Of a stretch of DNA of 64,000 nucleotides, positions 49,339 through 61,242 are shown in pieces; positions within the stretch are counted from its first letter, which is position 1, and each line of letters begins with the position of its first letter. Below the pieces are notes generated by a model. The model was not told the DNA's origin. It saw only the letters and a list, made by a program, of their open reading frames with translations, and made no database searches. Position numbers and translations under genes: made by a program. The DNA lies in the NCBI GenBank assembly GCA_947683425.1, contig CANTUQ010000055.1, forward strand, positions 10,019,501-10,083,500, given 5' to 3'. This DNA comes from Excoecaria cochinchinensis (Eukaryota > Streptophyta > Magnoliopsida > Malpighiales > Euphorbiaceae).

Positions 49339-51258
49339 TCATAAGGCTTCCACCAACTTCTGCCTATGTGATGGAGATTGTCTTAACAAATCCCAGATGG
49401 ATATCTGCGCCGTTGTCCTTTTCAGCTGTCTCATTAACCCATCCTCCTCGGGTTCCCTTTTTGCAGGTGTAGGCATTGGATCTTGAGGCCTCTCTACCTC
49501 TAGAACCACCCTGCCACTTCGGGTCGCAGCTTGTACCTCTTGTACCTTCTCCTCATCCTCGAAATTCCACATGTCCTCTGGCTCAACAACTTTTCAATCC
49601 TCGCCTTCGCTGGTCAAATCCCAACATTCTATCATGCCGACTTGAGGCTTCTCTTCACTAACCCTCTGCTCGGGATGGGCAATAGCCACATAATCATTAC
49701 CATAAAGGTCCCTTACCACGTACCATTCTGGCAGACTTGAACCTATCATAAAAACGGGAGGAGGAACAACATTATACCTGGCCGTCTTTTTCTTTTCCCT
49801 CTTCTCCGGGTCGAAAATTTATTTACTATCAATGAGATCTTGGATCCGGTCCCTTAAGGTTCTGTAATAGTTAGTGAGATGGCCGGTGTGCTGGTGAAAA
49901 GCACAATATTGATCCCCCTTATTGTTTGGTTGGCCATGTTTCTTACTGGGGCTTTCCTTCTTTCATCAGTCTCTCCAAAACCCAAAATAACAACCTTCCC
50001 AAATTTGAGTAGTGTCTCTGGCTCGCATCAGCAACTGAAACTTTTGCTGTTTTGTTCACTCTATTACTATTGCTTTCGGTGCCACCCAGCTTTCCTCCTC
50101 CTTGGGGCCCATAGTTCCTTCGAGTGAAATTATCACAGACCTTACTAGATATTCTGCTTTGGCTTCTATGGCGATGTCTTTCAAGGATTCCAAATCCTTG
50201 AGCCCCTTCAGCCCTTCCCTCAAATACGGGCTCGCATTCCTGATGAACAATCTGATTTGGTTTGAGGTATCGGGTTTCCTCTTCATTTCCATAACTCGAT
50301 TCCTCTATCGAGTAAGGTATTCATCGAAAGACTCACCAGACCTTTGCTGCAGTAGTTCAAGATCTTTCAGCATCACTTCCATTCTGGTGCTGCAGTCGTA
50401 CTATCTCATAAATTCCCCCGTTAACAGATCCCAGTCTTCCTTTGACCTCCTATCCAATCCGTGGTACCAATCGACCGTTAGCCCCATCAGACTAAGACAG
50501 AAGTACTCCACCTTTTGCATCCTTGTGAGCCCCGTGACCTTTATAATCAGGTCGTACTGCTTGATGTGTGTCGAGGGGTTCTAAGTACCGTCGGACTTTG
50601 GTAAATCTGGCATCTTGAACCTCTGGGGAAGCAATTCTTCCTCACCTTGATCTATGTGCTCGGGGATAACCCCTTTTACGGCCGACAGTAGGCGCGTGAT
50701 AGCCTCCATCTTTTCTTCCATCTTTCTTACCACATCGTCCTCCACTTTGGGGACTCTACACCTCACAACTTGAGGGACTATCGGCTCATCTTCCTCTTCC
50801 TCTAAGAAGTCATCCCTCGGATCTGGATACCTCTGCTCAGCCGATCCTACCACTCTCGGCTCAACGGCTGGCTATTGCTTTATGGCAGTCGGGATGGGAA
50901 TCTGCCCCATAATAGGTGCTTCAGCTGGCTCAACAGCAGGAGCTGCAGATGGCTGTCCAGCATTCGGTGCCATCTGAGCGATAAGGTTACCCATCATAGC
51001 TAGCATCTTCCTTTCGAAGTCCTCAAACCTCTTGTTAAAATATTGTGTTATCAAAGCACCCGAATCTTGCAATAATTCTGCCATCACTAATCTAGAGGAT
51101 TGTTTCGAATAAGAGTCTGAGTTACTAACCCAATCTGAACCCGACGTAAGTGCTAACCCTGATGGCCCGGCTACTGAATTTTTGACCAATCTTCCACTAG
51201 GATCCCTGGACCACTCGAATGAATCTATGATGGCTAAAAATATCCAGTTTGTTAGCAT
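49339..51258 (-). pseudogene. gag: Gag of the Tat element, multiple stops
   Basis: One reading phase from 51258 to 49339, broken by stops including 50872-50874 and 50581-50583. Landmarks in order: N-terminal FEWSRDPSGRL, a helical NKRFEDFERKMLAMMGNLIA, an acidic EEEEDEPIVPQ, and the capsid domain beginning at RFKMPDLPKSDGT. The capsid domain continues with YDLIIKVTGLT, VEYFCLSLMGLTVDWYHGL and DLELLQQRSGESFDEYL. Last comes the C-terminal LKRTTAQISIWDLLRQSPSH before protease. Much longer than the Gag of D, as expected for the lineage. No intact zinc knuckle was recognised. Confidence 0.8.
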
Positions 51259-51999
51259 GATGCATAGATGGCATTAAGAATGCATGGTCGTGTTGGTGTA
51301 GTATCCACAATCACACGCAAGCAAACAGATCCTTCAAACCTTATTTCTCCCACACGCGGTAGTGTGGTCTCTTCCCTAGGTCGGCTTAGTCCATGGGTCA
51401 ATAGGGGACCTTATGAACGCACAAAGTGCACGGTGAAAAACTGACAGCATAACATCTCTCATCTAATGCGCATTCATATGAGTTTTGGCCATTACGTATT
51501 CAAAATTTTCAATCTTATCATCATGCGCCAACTGGGGCATGGAGGCCTTTGATTAAAAACCACTTAATTCTTTTGATTTTGTTTAATACGCAATAGCCCA
51601 CATCACAAGCATCGTATTAAGGAGCATATCACCTAGTGAAAGTTTCTACTTGTTATTACATGAGCTTTGGCCGAGGGTGATGATACTTTAGGGCTACCCA
51701 AGCATGGTCCCTGCGAGCGGGTCTAGCTCATCACGAGCATAGTGACCAACTGGGTTTCCATTTGATATACCTTTAATAGTACGAGGTTTGGGCTGGTGAC
51801 TATCCCTAACACTTCCCTGTAATGAGTGAAAGTAGGGCCGTTCTTCGAGAATGCATCGGGGTAAGATAGGGGACCAACTAACATAGTTCTAAGGCTCTAA
51901 TGTATGCAATGCAAATTTTGAAAAGCAATAGAATTTTAAGTTTTAAAAACTCAATTATATATTTTAACCAAAACACTTTCAGAGCAAAGTCACAAATAG
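51259..51999 (-). other. 5' untranslated leader of the Tat element
   Basis: About 740 bp between the primer site and the gag start. No coding domain. It would hold packaging signals in an active element, but no specific structure was identified. Confidence 0.6.
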
Positions 52000-52017
52000 T
52001 CCCCAGCGGAGTCGCCA
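52000..52017 (-). promoter_or_regulatory. Primer-binding site of the Tat element
   Basis: The reverse complement reads TGGCGACTCCGCTGGGGA, one base inside the 5' LTR end. It differs from the iMet site of all other elements here and is the form I associate with Tat/Ogre elements, where an Arg tRNA primer has been reported. The tRNA identity is from memory. Confidence 0.8.
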
Positions 52018-52018
52018 C

Positions 52019-53216
52019 TGTGATGCGCGCCGAACCTAGCAAAGGCCCTCTTTGAACCCGCTTTTAGGGCTCGAGGGATTGGTTCGCGTGTTTTTGATTT
52101 TGGGTGCCATGAGACAACCTGGATGCCTCCTCCGTAATAGAACATTGGAAAGGATCATCTAGCCTCACGATGCCTTTAGGCACCTTTGGGGTATTTTGGA
52201 GTCGCCACCCAATTTACAAGAAATTGGGAAAGGTCTCTAACCTCTTATTGGTCTAGACCAGAGATTGGTGTTCAGAACTTCACTCTTATTTATACTTTGG
52301 TTAATTATAAATGAGTTTTTAACTTCCTAAAATTCTATCTCTCATCTCACATGATTTATACATGTAATTAAATCGCACTACAAGCACTTAAAAGCAATAA
52401 AGGAAAGCAATAAATAAAGCAATAAAGGAAAGTAGTAAACACATCAACCACACAATTATAAGGGAAATTGGGGCGGAATACAACCCCAATAAAAGAGGAT
52501 TAAAAATGTAAATTGGGACGGAATACAATCCCAAATGAAAATTAAATAATGTTGCCCTAAAATCAATTACAAGGGCCCAAAGGGAAATATATGAATATAA
52601 ATTTAAAATAAACAAATGAAGTCAAACATAAGAAAAATATACATAAATCGGGACATTTGTTTGGTTTAGGAACACTGGTTCCTTCGCGCTTATTTAAAGA
52701 GGGCTCGAAGAGTTGTGCTGATCGTTAGTTCGAAAAAAGGGATGAGTGATCCCATTTTTGGGGAAAATTAACTCTTTGTTTTATTGTGACATTTTACATT
52801 GTTTGGCTAAAATGAGGGACATTGGTACCAATTTTATTAGTAAAAATTCCAATTTAATTATAAAAGTATTTTTGTGATTTTTTATCTCACGCGTGCATAA
52901 ATAAAATATTTACTTGCAAACAAACACAACACAAGAAGAGGGAATAGGAATGGTCTCACCGAACAACGCGGTCTCCTACGCAATGTGACCCACCCGGGAG
53001 GTCATGAAAATGCTCACACAATGCGACTCAAATCAAATCTCAGAAAGAAAAAGTAATATTAAAAATATTAGTAATAATTCTAAACAAAATTAATCAAGTA
53101 AAGACAAAATAAATATAGGACATGTTAATGCAACATACAAATGATTTTCAAGCAAACGGAACTAAAAATAAGTCATGCAAAAGCCTAATAATAATACTAA
53201 AAGTTAATATCAAAGC

Positions 53217-53247
<31 letters not shown>

Positions 53248-53468
53248 TTGATAGTGATAACAGGACACCAATAATGATAACAATAATAATGGTAATATAA
53301 AATAGACATGAAGTAATAGCACTAATAATAACAATAGCGTAAAATAATAATAATTCTAACAGTAATTTTAATAATAGTGATAATAATAATAATAACAATT
53401 ATAATAGTAGTAGAGTAACTATGGTATAATGATAATATTAACAATAATAACAGTAGTAGTAGATGCAT

Positions 53469-53544
<76 letters not shown>

Positions 53545-54072
53545 GCAAATGCATGATAACAACAACAGTATCAAATTAATAACAATAATAATAATAGCAA
53601 CAGGCATAACGAAGAGGTGAAATTAGAACAACAAATAACAAATCAACGATAATAATAAAAATATTAAAATGCTAGAAATAAATGATAGACATGATAATAA
53701 CAACATGAAAATAATAATATTAACAACAATAAATGATATGCAAAAATAAAAGAGAACGGGTCCAAAAATGTTTACCCTCTGAATTTATAGATCGAAGAAA
53801 ACAGTGTCTTGATCCGTCCTCCTCGTCGAATTTACGGTGATAAACACCCGAAGAAAATATAAAAATCTGTGCTTTTAAATAAATTAGCTCAAGAAAATAT
53901 TTTTGGTAGGCTAACCCGAGACAAAGGAAATTGATTTTCCTTTCTTGGATCAATCCCCGAATGAAAAAAATATTCAAAAGAAAAACAAGAAGAGAAAAGC
54001 TAGAAGCTTGAAAATCCTAAAAACTTTCTTCAAAAACCTTCGTCTGCCCTTTTCCAGTTGAGAGAAAACCTT
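52019..54072 (-). mobile_element. Tat element 5' LTR, segment before element D
   Basis: Starts TGTGATGCGCGCCG and matches 20274 to about 21945. Longer than the 3' copy here because of extra sequence near 52190-52360 and larger microsatellite regions (53216-53245 and 53469-53542). It ends at ACCTT (54068-54072), the target duplication of element D. Confidence 0.88.
53216..53542. repeat. (AAT)n and related trinucleotide tracts in Tat 5' LTR
   Basis: AAT runs at 53216-53245 and 53469-53542, separated by interrupted AAT/AGT/ATG repeats. The position is equivalent to 21276-21421 in the 3' LTR. Confidence 0.92.
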
Positions 54073-56519
54073 TGTAACACCCCCTTCCCATACGTAGGCG
54101 ATCCCATCCGAGAAGGAGTGAGATGCCGTATGAGTAAAGGTGCCACCAAGCAAGTACAAAATAAAACATACATTCATTCATAACATACATACAGAAATAC
54201 GGTATAATTAAAATTTTACATGCAGAAAGCAAAGGCTGATCATGCATTACTATAATAACTATTACAATAATGTTCTGATCAACTAGCTGATACAAAATAA
54301 TATTACATATCCAAAATATAATTACAAACGCGGAAGCTGAAACAAAACTGATACAGAGAGTTCTATACAAAAAGAATCATCACTGATACAAAACTGAGCC
54401 CTACACTAAAATCCTTCTGTGTTGGCTTGATGACGGCGACTCTCTCAAAGCAAAACTCCTTCCGCACCTGCACGGATAAAAACACCGTGCTAAGCGATAA
54501 ACGCTTAGTGGGGAAACACACATAAATAATGGACGGCCATTCACAATGGTCGCCAAGGCAAAACACATTCACAATGGCAGAATGCAAAGGCTATATCATA
54601 ATCCATACCAACATGCTCATATTTAAAAGCCATAAAATCATTATCTCACAATCATATCCATTCCAGAATAAACCAACATGTGTTTCATCATTAAACTCAT
54701 TCAGATATTCCATTTAATAGCCAAATCAGATCAAAACAATTCTACTAAACATTTAAAGAACACCTGCTGACTCTAGATAGTGGATAACGAGTGTACTGAA
54801 GGTACCTTACGGGTACGAATCGATTACTGAGGGTACCTCACAGGTACAAATCAAAAGTCATTCATTTTTTTTTCAAAACACATTATTTGTATACTGAGGG
54901 GATCTTAAACAAGATCCTAATACTGAAGGGTTCACGAGGAACCAAACGGGGACCTGATCGGGGTCCAAACTGAACTGAGGGCTGCAACTAAAGACTCTAT
55001 TAGGCATGCCTAACTATCCACTTACTTGACTCTAGCAGGTTAAGCGTCATTCAAATCACATTTCAGGATACGAAATAGAATTCATCCGAAATTCATGGTA
55101 TCACTTATATCAAAGCATATAAAAGTATGGCATGCATCATACCACAATATAAGTCCATTCAAAAGAAACACCAAATTCATTTCTGAGTCAAAAGCCAGGA
55201 AATTTCGGAAATAGGGCTGAATGGGGTAACGGGTGAGGTTGGCTGGTCACGAGGCGTGACTGGCCTCCCCACAAGGCAGGTCACGAGACGTGACTGTAGG
55301 TCACGCCTCGTGACTTGCTTCGTCCCTCGCAGATCACGCAACGTGATCTCGCAGATCACGCGGTGCTCACGCAGGTCACGCGACGTGACTGGACGTCACG
55401 TCTCGTGACTTGCTACTCTCTTCAGCCGATCACGCGACATGCCTTCTATCAGGCCGGTCACGAGCCGTGACGGGGTGTCACGTCTCGTGACTGCCTTCCT
55501 CAAGACCGGTCACGCGTTGTGATAAATAATCACAACTCGTGACTGGCTTTGCTCTGGCAGGTCACGAGTGGTGACTGGAAGTCACGTCTCGTGACTTGCC
55601 CTCTCTTCCTTGGCTAGTCACGCGACAAATCTGGAAAACGGGATTTCTACAGTAACTCGATTTCCAGTTTTCCAGAATATAGAAATCAATCCCAAATTTG
55701 ATTCAAAACCAATCAGACCTGTTCTTACCTTCTGGAAAATATCCCAAACAATATAAGCAACATATATACAATCCAGTTTCAACATTTAATCAACCAAATC
55801 AAGAATATATGCAATCAAGTTCACCAAGAACATAAACCCTAGAAATTTACAGTAAACTCAAAATCATACAAATCACAAGCAAATATTCCCAAACCTGAAA
55901 TCTAAGCTTCTCTTCACTTAGTCCCACTGCTCCCAGCAATCTCCTTGCCTTAGGGATCGCGAGGAGTCTCAGCTAAACACAAACATTCAACAATGCAACC
56001 CTAAATTAAACCTAACTCAAAGAAGAAGAAGAATTACAGTAAGACAAGGACAAAGATATGTACATACCAAGTTAGAAGCAAGAGTGAGCAATCTCCACAA
56101 CACAACTTGATTAACAGTTAATAGTATTTAGGAAAGGAAAAAGGAGGAAGAAGATGAAGGTTGAAGAGGAAGAACGTAAATCTGATCTTCTCTTCTTTCT
56201 TACTTCTTTTCTTTATTCATTTTCCCTAACCTAATACACATGTCATTTTCTTGGTAGTGGAACTTACTCACTCACACCCTAACCCCACACATCACACACA
56301 TCTAATGCAAACTCACTAAAAAAACCCTACAATGGTATGCTCCAATGTACACAAGCAATTCCCAATTAAATCACATACTAATGCCATGTATGCACCCACA
56401 TAATAATAAACCCAAAAACATACATTTTTACTAAAATACCCTTATGACATGCTGAACACATGCACATGCATGCTCACACAGACAGGCTCATTCTACTAGG
56501 GGGCAAACGGGGTGTGACA
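54073..56519 (-). mobile_element. Element D left (3') LTR
   Basis: 2,447 bp from TGTAACACCCCC to GGGGTGTGACA. Stem-loop 54490-54508 with upstream dyad GCACGG...CCGTGC (54469-54490), ACCTTACGGGTACGAATCG units (54802-54850), GCATGCCTAACTATCCACTT block (55003-55022), CACGA-type palindrome array (about 55240-55630), purine block (56130-56175). It has 22 bp more than the right LTR within the palindrome array near 55330-55352. Confidence 0.95.
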
Positions 56520-56706
56520 ACTCTCCCCTACTAATAAGAATTTCGTCCTCGAAATTCTCACCTGAACTGAATAGCTGCGGATACTGAGCTCTCATCGACT
56601 CTTCTGGTTCCCAAGTCGCTTCTTCGACTACATGATGGATCCACAACACTTTAACCAACGGAATCTGCTTATTTCTCAACTGCCTCACCTCTCGGGCTAG
56701 AATAGC
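56488..56706 (-). pseudogene. Chromodomain of element D integrase (after a nonsense codon)
   Basis: In phase with the integrase but separated by TGA at 56707-56709. Reads ILAREVRQLRNKQIPLVKVL, WIHHVVEEATWEPEESMRAQ and YPQLF, the chromodomain of plant chromoviruses that recognises heterochromatin marks or directs insertion there. It then continues FEDEILISRGEL. The last codons and the stop (56488-56490) lie inside the 3' LTR. The nonsense codon fits a CGA-to-TGA change, which would remove the chromodomain from the protein. Confidence 0.88.
56520..56557 (-). promoter_or_regulatory. Polypurine tract and palindrome of element D
   Basis: TAGTAGGGGAGAGT in element sense next to the 3' LTR. GAATTTCG-AGGA-CGAAATTC at 56538-56557 overlaps the codons for EFRGRNS-like or FEDEILI sequence, so the palindrome is both coding and next to the PPT here. 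Confidence 0.85.
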
Positions 56707-57741
56707 TCACGGTTCCTCATCATAAGAGAAGTCTGGCTGAACCTGAATATCCTGAACTGACAGAACATGCGATGGATCTGATCTGTACCGACGAAGCATC
56801 GAAACGTGGAAGACATCATGCAACTTTGCTAGCTCCAACGGTAGCGCCAATCTATAGGCTACAGGTCCTACCTTAGCCAAAATCTCATAAGGTCCAATGA
56901 AACGAGGACTAAGCTTGCCTTTCTTGCCAAACCGAAGCACTTTCCTTCCAAGGTGAAACCTTAAGGAAGACCTTGTCCCGATCTCAAAGTGCACATCTTT
57001 CCTTTTCAAATTGGCATAAGACTTCTGTCGATCCTTGGCTGCCTTCAAATTCTGCTGCACCACTTTGATCTTCTCTTCAGTATCTCTAACCAAGTTTGGT
57101 CCGACCATAGATCTCTCGGATAGCTCAGTCCAACAAACCGGAGTCCTACACTGACGACCATACAAAGCCTCATATGGTGCCATACCAATGCTCGACTGAA
57201 AACTGTTGTTGTAGGAAAACTCCATAAGCGACACATATCTGTCCCAACTACCCAGAAAATCCAAAGTACAAGCCCTCATCATATCCTCCAGAATCTGAAT
57301 GACTCGCTCTGACTGACCATCGGTCTGAGGATGGAATGCTGTACTGAAGTTCAACCTAGTGCCCAAAGCTCTCTGTAACTCCTTCCAAAACTTGGAAGTA
57401 AACCTCGGATCCCGATCTGAAACTATGGACAAAGGCACACCATGCAACCGAACTATCTCATCCACATAGATACTGGCCAATCTGTCCATGGAGTAGTCCA
57501 CTCTAACTGGCAAAAAGTGAGCTGATTTCGTAAGCCGATCCACAATAACCCAAACTGAATCATGTTTCCTCTGAGTCAAAGGCAAACCAGAAACAAAGTC
57601 CATGGAGATATCATTCCATTTCCACTCAGGAATAGATAAAGGCATAAGCAAACCCGAAGGAACCTGATGCTCGGCCTTTACCTGCTGACAAGTCAAGCAC
57701 TTGGAAACAAAATCCACTATATCACGCTTCATACCGGACCA
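56707..57741 (-). pseudogene. pol: Integrase core of element D
   Basis: Follows TAG 57742-57744 in the same phase. It contains MKRDIVDFVSKCLTCQQVKA (zinc-binding CxxC half), the catalytic core with DISMDFVSGLP, SDRDPRFTSKFWKEL and HPQTDGQSERVIQILEDMMR (the D, D and E residues present), SSIGMAPYEALYGRQCRTP, and the C-terminal GKLSPRFIGPYEILAKVGP with LHDVFHVSMLRRY. It inserts element DNA into the host chromosome. The domain itself is open from 57732 to TGA 56707-56709. It is cut off from the rest of Pol by the upstream nonsense codon, so not produced as a working Pol here. Confidence 0.93.
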
Positions 57742-60309
57742 CTAATAGAATTGCTTCATGTCTCTATACATCTTCTCACTGCCCGGATGCATAGTAAAGA
57801 CTGTACTATGCGCCTCACTCATGAGCTGTCTCCTCAAATTCTCAGATTCTGGCACACACAGGCGATCTCTGAACATAAGTACCTCATCCTGAACTGAGAA
57901 CTCTGACTGCTTGCCCGATCTGACCTCATGCACAATCCGCTGAAGTCTCACATCGTCTCTCTGAGCATCCACAATCCTCTGTCTCAAAGTAGGCTTCACA
58001 CGCAACTGGGCAAGCAAAGCCCCATCAGAACCAAATCTCCATCTGAATCGCCTCAAGAACAAGGCTGAAACCGATTTCCGACTCAAAGCATCAGCGACTA
58101 CATTAGCCTTACAAGGATGGTAATCCACAATGCAGTCGTAGTCCTTAAACAACTCCAACCATCGGCGCTGTCTCATGTTCAACTCCTTCTGTGAAAGGAA
58201 GTACTTCAAGCTCTTGTGGTCCGAGAAGATCCTACACTTTTCCCCATACAAGTAGTGACGCCAGATCTTCAAAGCAAAGATCACAGCTGCCAACTCTAAA
58301 TCATGCGTCGGATAGTTCCTCTCATGTGGCTTCAACTGACGAGAAGCATAAGCCACTACCTTACCTTCCTGCATCAGTACACATCCAAGACCAACTCCAG
58401 AAGCATCACTATAAATGACAAACTCTTTACCCGAGATGGGTTGAGTAAGAATAGGAGCCTCAACAAGCAACTGCTTTAACCGATCAAAACAAGACTGACA
58501 CCTGTCTGACCACTCAAATCTAACTCCTTTCCTCAACAATCTAGTCATCGGAGCGGCAATCACAGAAAATCCTTTAACAAAGCGACGGTAGTAACCTGCT
58601 AAACCGAGGAAACTCCTCACCTCCTGAACATTTCTAGGCGCTTTCCAATCAACTATCGCCTCAATCTTGGCTGGATCTACCTGGATACCTCTAGCTGAAA
58701 CAATGTGACCCAAGAATGATACTTCTCGAAGCCAGAAATCACACTTGCTAAGCTTGGCAAACAACTGATGCTCTCTCAACATCTGCAAAACCAATCGGAG
58801 ATGCTCCTCATGCTCACTCTCATTCTTGGAATACACCAAGATATCATCAATGAACACTACTACAAATCGATCTAAGTATGGCCTAAACACACGATTCATC
58901 AGATCCATAAAAGCCGCTGGAGCATTAGTCAAACCAAACGGCATCACAAGAAACTCATAGTGGCCATACCTAGTCCGAAATGCAGTCTTAACCACATCTG
59001 CATCCTGAACTCGTAGCTGATAGTACCCTGATCGAAGATCTATCTTGGAGAAGACACCCTCACCTCGAAGTTGATCAAATAAATCCTCAATCCTAGGCAA
59101 CGGATACTTGTTCTTCACTGTAACTTTATTAATCTGCCGGTAGTCAATACACATCCGCAGGGATCCATCTTTCTTCTTGACAAAAAGAACTGGAGCTCCC
59201 CAAGGAGATATGCTAGGTCGAATAAACCCCTTATCCAATAGCTCTTGTAGCTGAATTTTAAGTTCCTTCACCTCTACAGGAGCCATCCGATAAGGTGCTC
59301 TCGAAATAGGTGTAGTACCCGGCATAATCTCAATGGACAACTCAACCTCTCTCTCAGGAGGCAAACCAGGCAACTCGCTCGGGAATACATCACTAAACTC
59401 CCACACTACAGGAATGTCCTCAATCTGAACCTGATCCCTCTTGGAATCTAACACAACTGCTAGAAAAGCCTCACAACCTTTCCTGATAAATCTCTTAGCT
59501 TGCATCGCAGAAATAACATTATTCAGCGAACTAGCACCTAAACCTTTCAGAAACACAAGAGACTGACATCTATCCCGAAGTACCACTGTCTTCCTATGGC
59601 AATCAACTACAGCCCGATGCTTACCCAACCAGTCCATACCCAGAATCAAATCAAACTCTCTGAAGGGTAACTCAATCAAATCCGCTGGAAGCACAACTCC
59701 CTCAACTATCAAAGGACAACTCCTAAAGACTCTACTCACACTGACACTATGCCCTAATGGACTGGTCACACAAATCTCATAATCTAACTGATCAACTGCA
59801 TGCAACTTATCAACAATTTTATCTGTGCACAAATATGAGTGTGTGGAACCAGGATCAATTAGAGCATATAACTCAGTGTCATGGAGTAGGAACTTACCAG
59901 CAATAACATCAGGCGCATCCTGCTCATCTCTGGCTCTCATAGCATATGCTCTAATGGCACCCTGAGGAGGATGCTCAACAGTCTCAGAAGCAGCTCCATC
60001 TCTATGCCGACCACCTCTACCTCTGCCTCTGCCTCTGCCACGGGTAGCCTGAGAAGCATTCGAACCGACCCTACTGCCCTCTCTCTGGGAACCTGAATCC
60101 TCATGCAATCTCGGACAACTGGCCAAAAGATGCTCAGAACTCCCACACCTGAAGCACGCACCAGAGAGCCACCTACACTCACCCCGATGAGTCTTACTAC
60201 AATGAGGACAAACTGATGCAGTCTCAGATCTACCACCCCTACCAGAACCTGTTACAGCTGCAGAACCCTGTCGTCTACCTCTAGAAGCCGGACCAGATGA
60301 TGACTCGTC
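57742..60309 (-). pseudogene. pol: Protease-RT-RNase H of element D
   Basis: A 794-codon open stretch (60126 to 57742) in phase with gag. In order: the gag zinc-knuckle end (CFRCGSSEHLLASCP near 60112-60165), an RG-rich linker, protease (ALIDPGSTHSYLC, with DPG in place of DTG or DSG as in many Tekay/Del elements), and RT. RT shows YRQINKVTVKNKYPLPRIED, PFGLTNAPAAFMDLMNRVF and catalytic FIDD at 58843-58854. RNase H follows (YSDASGVGLGCVLMQ, THDLELAAVIFAL, FSDHKSLKYF), then the start of the integrase zinc finger (SEAHSTVFTMHPG). It ends at TAG 57742-57744, where the family usually has Trp (MKQFYWW). The three enzymes look intact. Confidence 0.94.
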
Positions 60310-61113
60310 CTATGGGTTCCTAGATCTCTTACCCGAAGAAGATCCTCCACGAGAAGAGTTCCTCCTCTGAGCTCTCTCTCTCATCACAGTCTCAGACAAC
60401 TCAGCTCTCACAGCAGCCTCTACAATCTGATAGTAGCTAACCCCAGGTATGCACATCAAAGAAATCAAAGCAATCTTCAAAGACTCATTTAACCCTGCCT
60501 CGAAATGCTTGCATCTAAAGTCATCAGTCATAACTCCACGTGGGGCATAGCGAGATAACCTGTTAAACTCTTTCTCATAATCTGCTACAGACATGGCCCT
60601 CTGTCTCAAATTCAAAAACTGCGCCCATCTTGAATCTCTATAAGTCTGAGTGATGTACTTCTTTGTGAACTCACCCTCAAAGAACTCCCAAGTAATCGGA
60701 TCCGGTAGCTGAGGATGCCTGCAAACCAATTCCCACCACTCAAAAGCAGACCCTTGCAGAAGAACTAATGCACACTCTGCCTGCTGATCGGGAGGACAAC
60801 GAATCTCTCTCAAAGCACGCTTCACTTTATCTAACCATTTCTCTGCCATCTCAGATTCATTCAAACCAGTGCCATAGAAATCCTCAACTCCTGCCCTCCT
60901 CAAATTCTCCATAAGTGCTCTAGGAGCAGTCACTCTCTCCAAAACCCTAGCCATGTCCTGATGCAACCTGAACATAGCCTCAAAGGGCATGGCTGCGGCC
61001 TCGGGCTGGACCCTAGCATGCTGAGCCGACACAGAAATCGATGGATCTACGGCTTGAGGGTTCACACTCTCGGCGGATTCCTCAAGTGATCCACGAGCAG
61101 AATTAGAAGCCAT
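60310..61113 (-). pseudogene. gag: Gag N-terminal and capsid part of element D
   Basis: ATG at 61113-61111 (MASNSARGSLEESAESVNP). 267 codons to TAG 60310-60312, after which the same frame continues into the zinc knuckle and pol. The capsid domain lies at about residues 95-200 (CALVLLQGSAFEWWELVCRH, ITWEFFEGEFTKKYI, NLRQRAMSVADYEKEFNRLS). A basic SSRGGSSSGKRSRNP tail precedes the stop. It builds the virus-like particle. The stop removes the RNA-binding knuckle and all Pol domains unless read through. Confidence 0.92.
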
Positions 61114-61225
61114 CTAACAAACAAGAAACAACCATATCAGCCAACACAGATCTAGACTCATTCATATCTAAGCAACTCAGAACAATCATAACTACACAAC
61201 AACACCCAGAAACGCCTAAACCTAT

Positions 61226-61237
61226 GCTCTGATACCA
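61226..61237 (-). promoter_or_regulatory. Primer-binding site of element D (initiator Met tRNA)
   Basis: The reverse complement reads TGGTATCAGAGC, five bases inside the 5' LTR boundary at 61243. Confidence 0.93.
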
Positions 61238-61242
61238 CAAAC

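Noticed and set aside
61226..61237. tRNA-like match TGGTATCAGAGC at several places
   Set aside because: It is the 12-base primer-binding complement of initiator Met tRNA next to LTRs, not a tRNA gene. No cloverleaf sequence follows.
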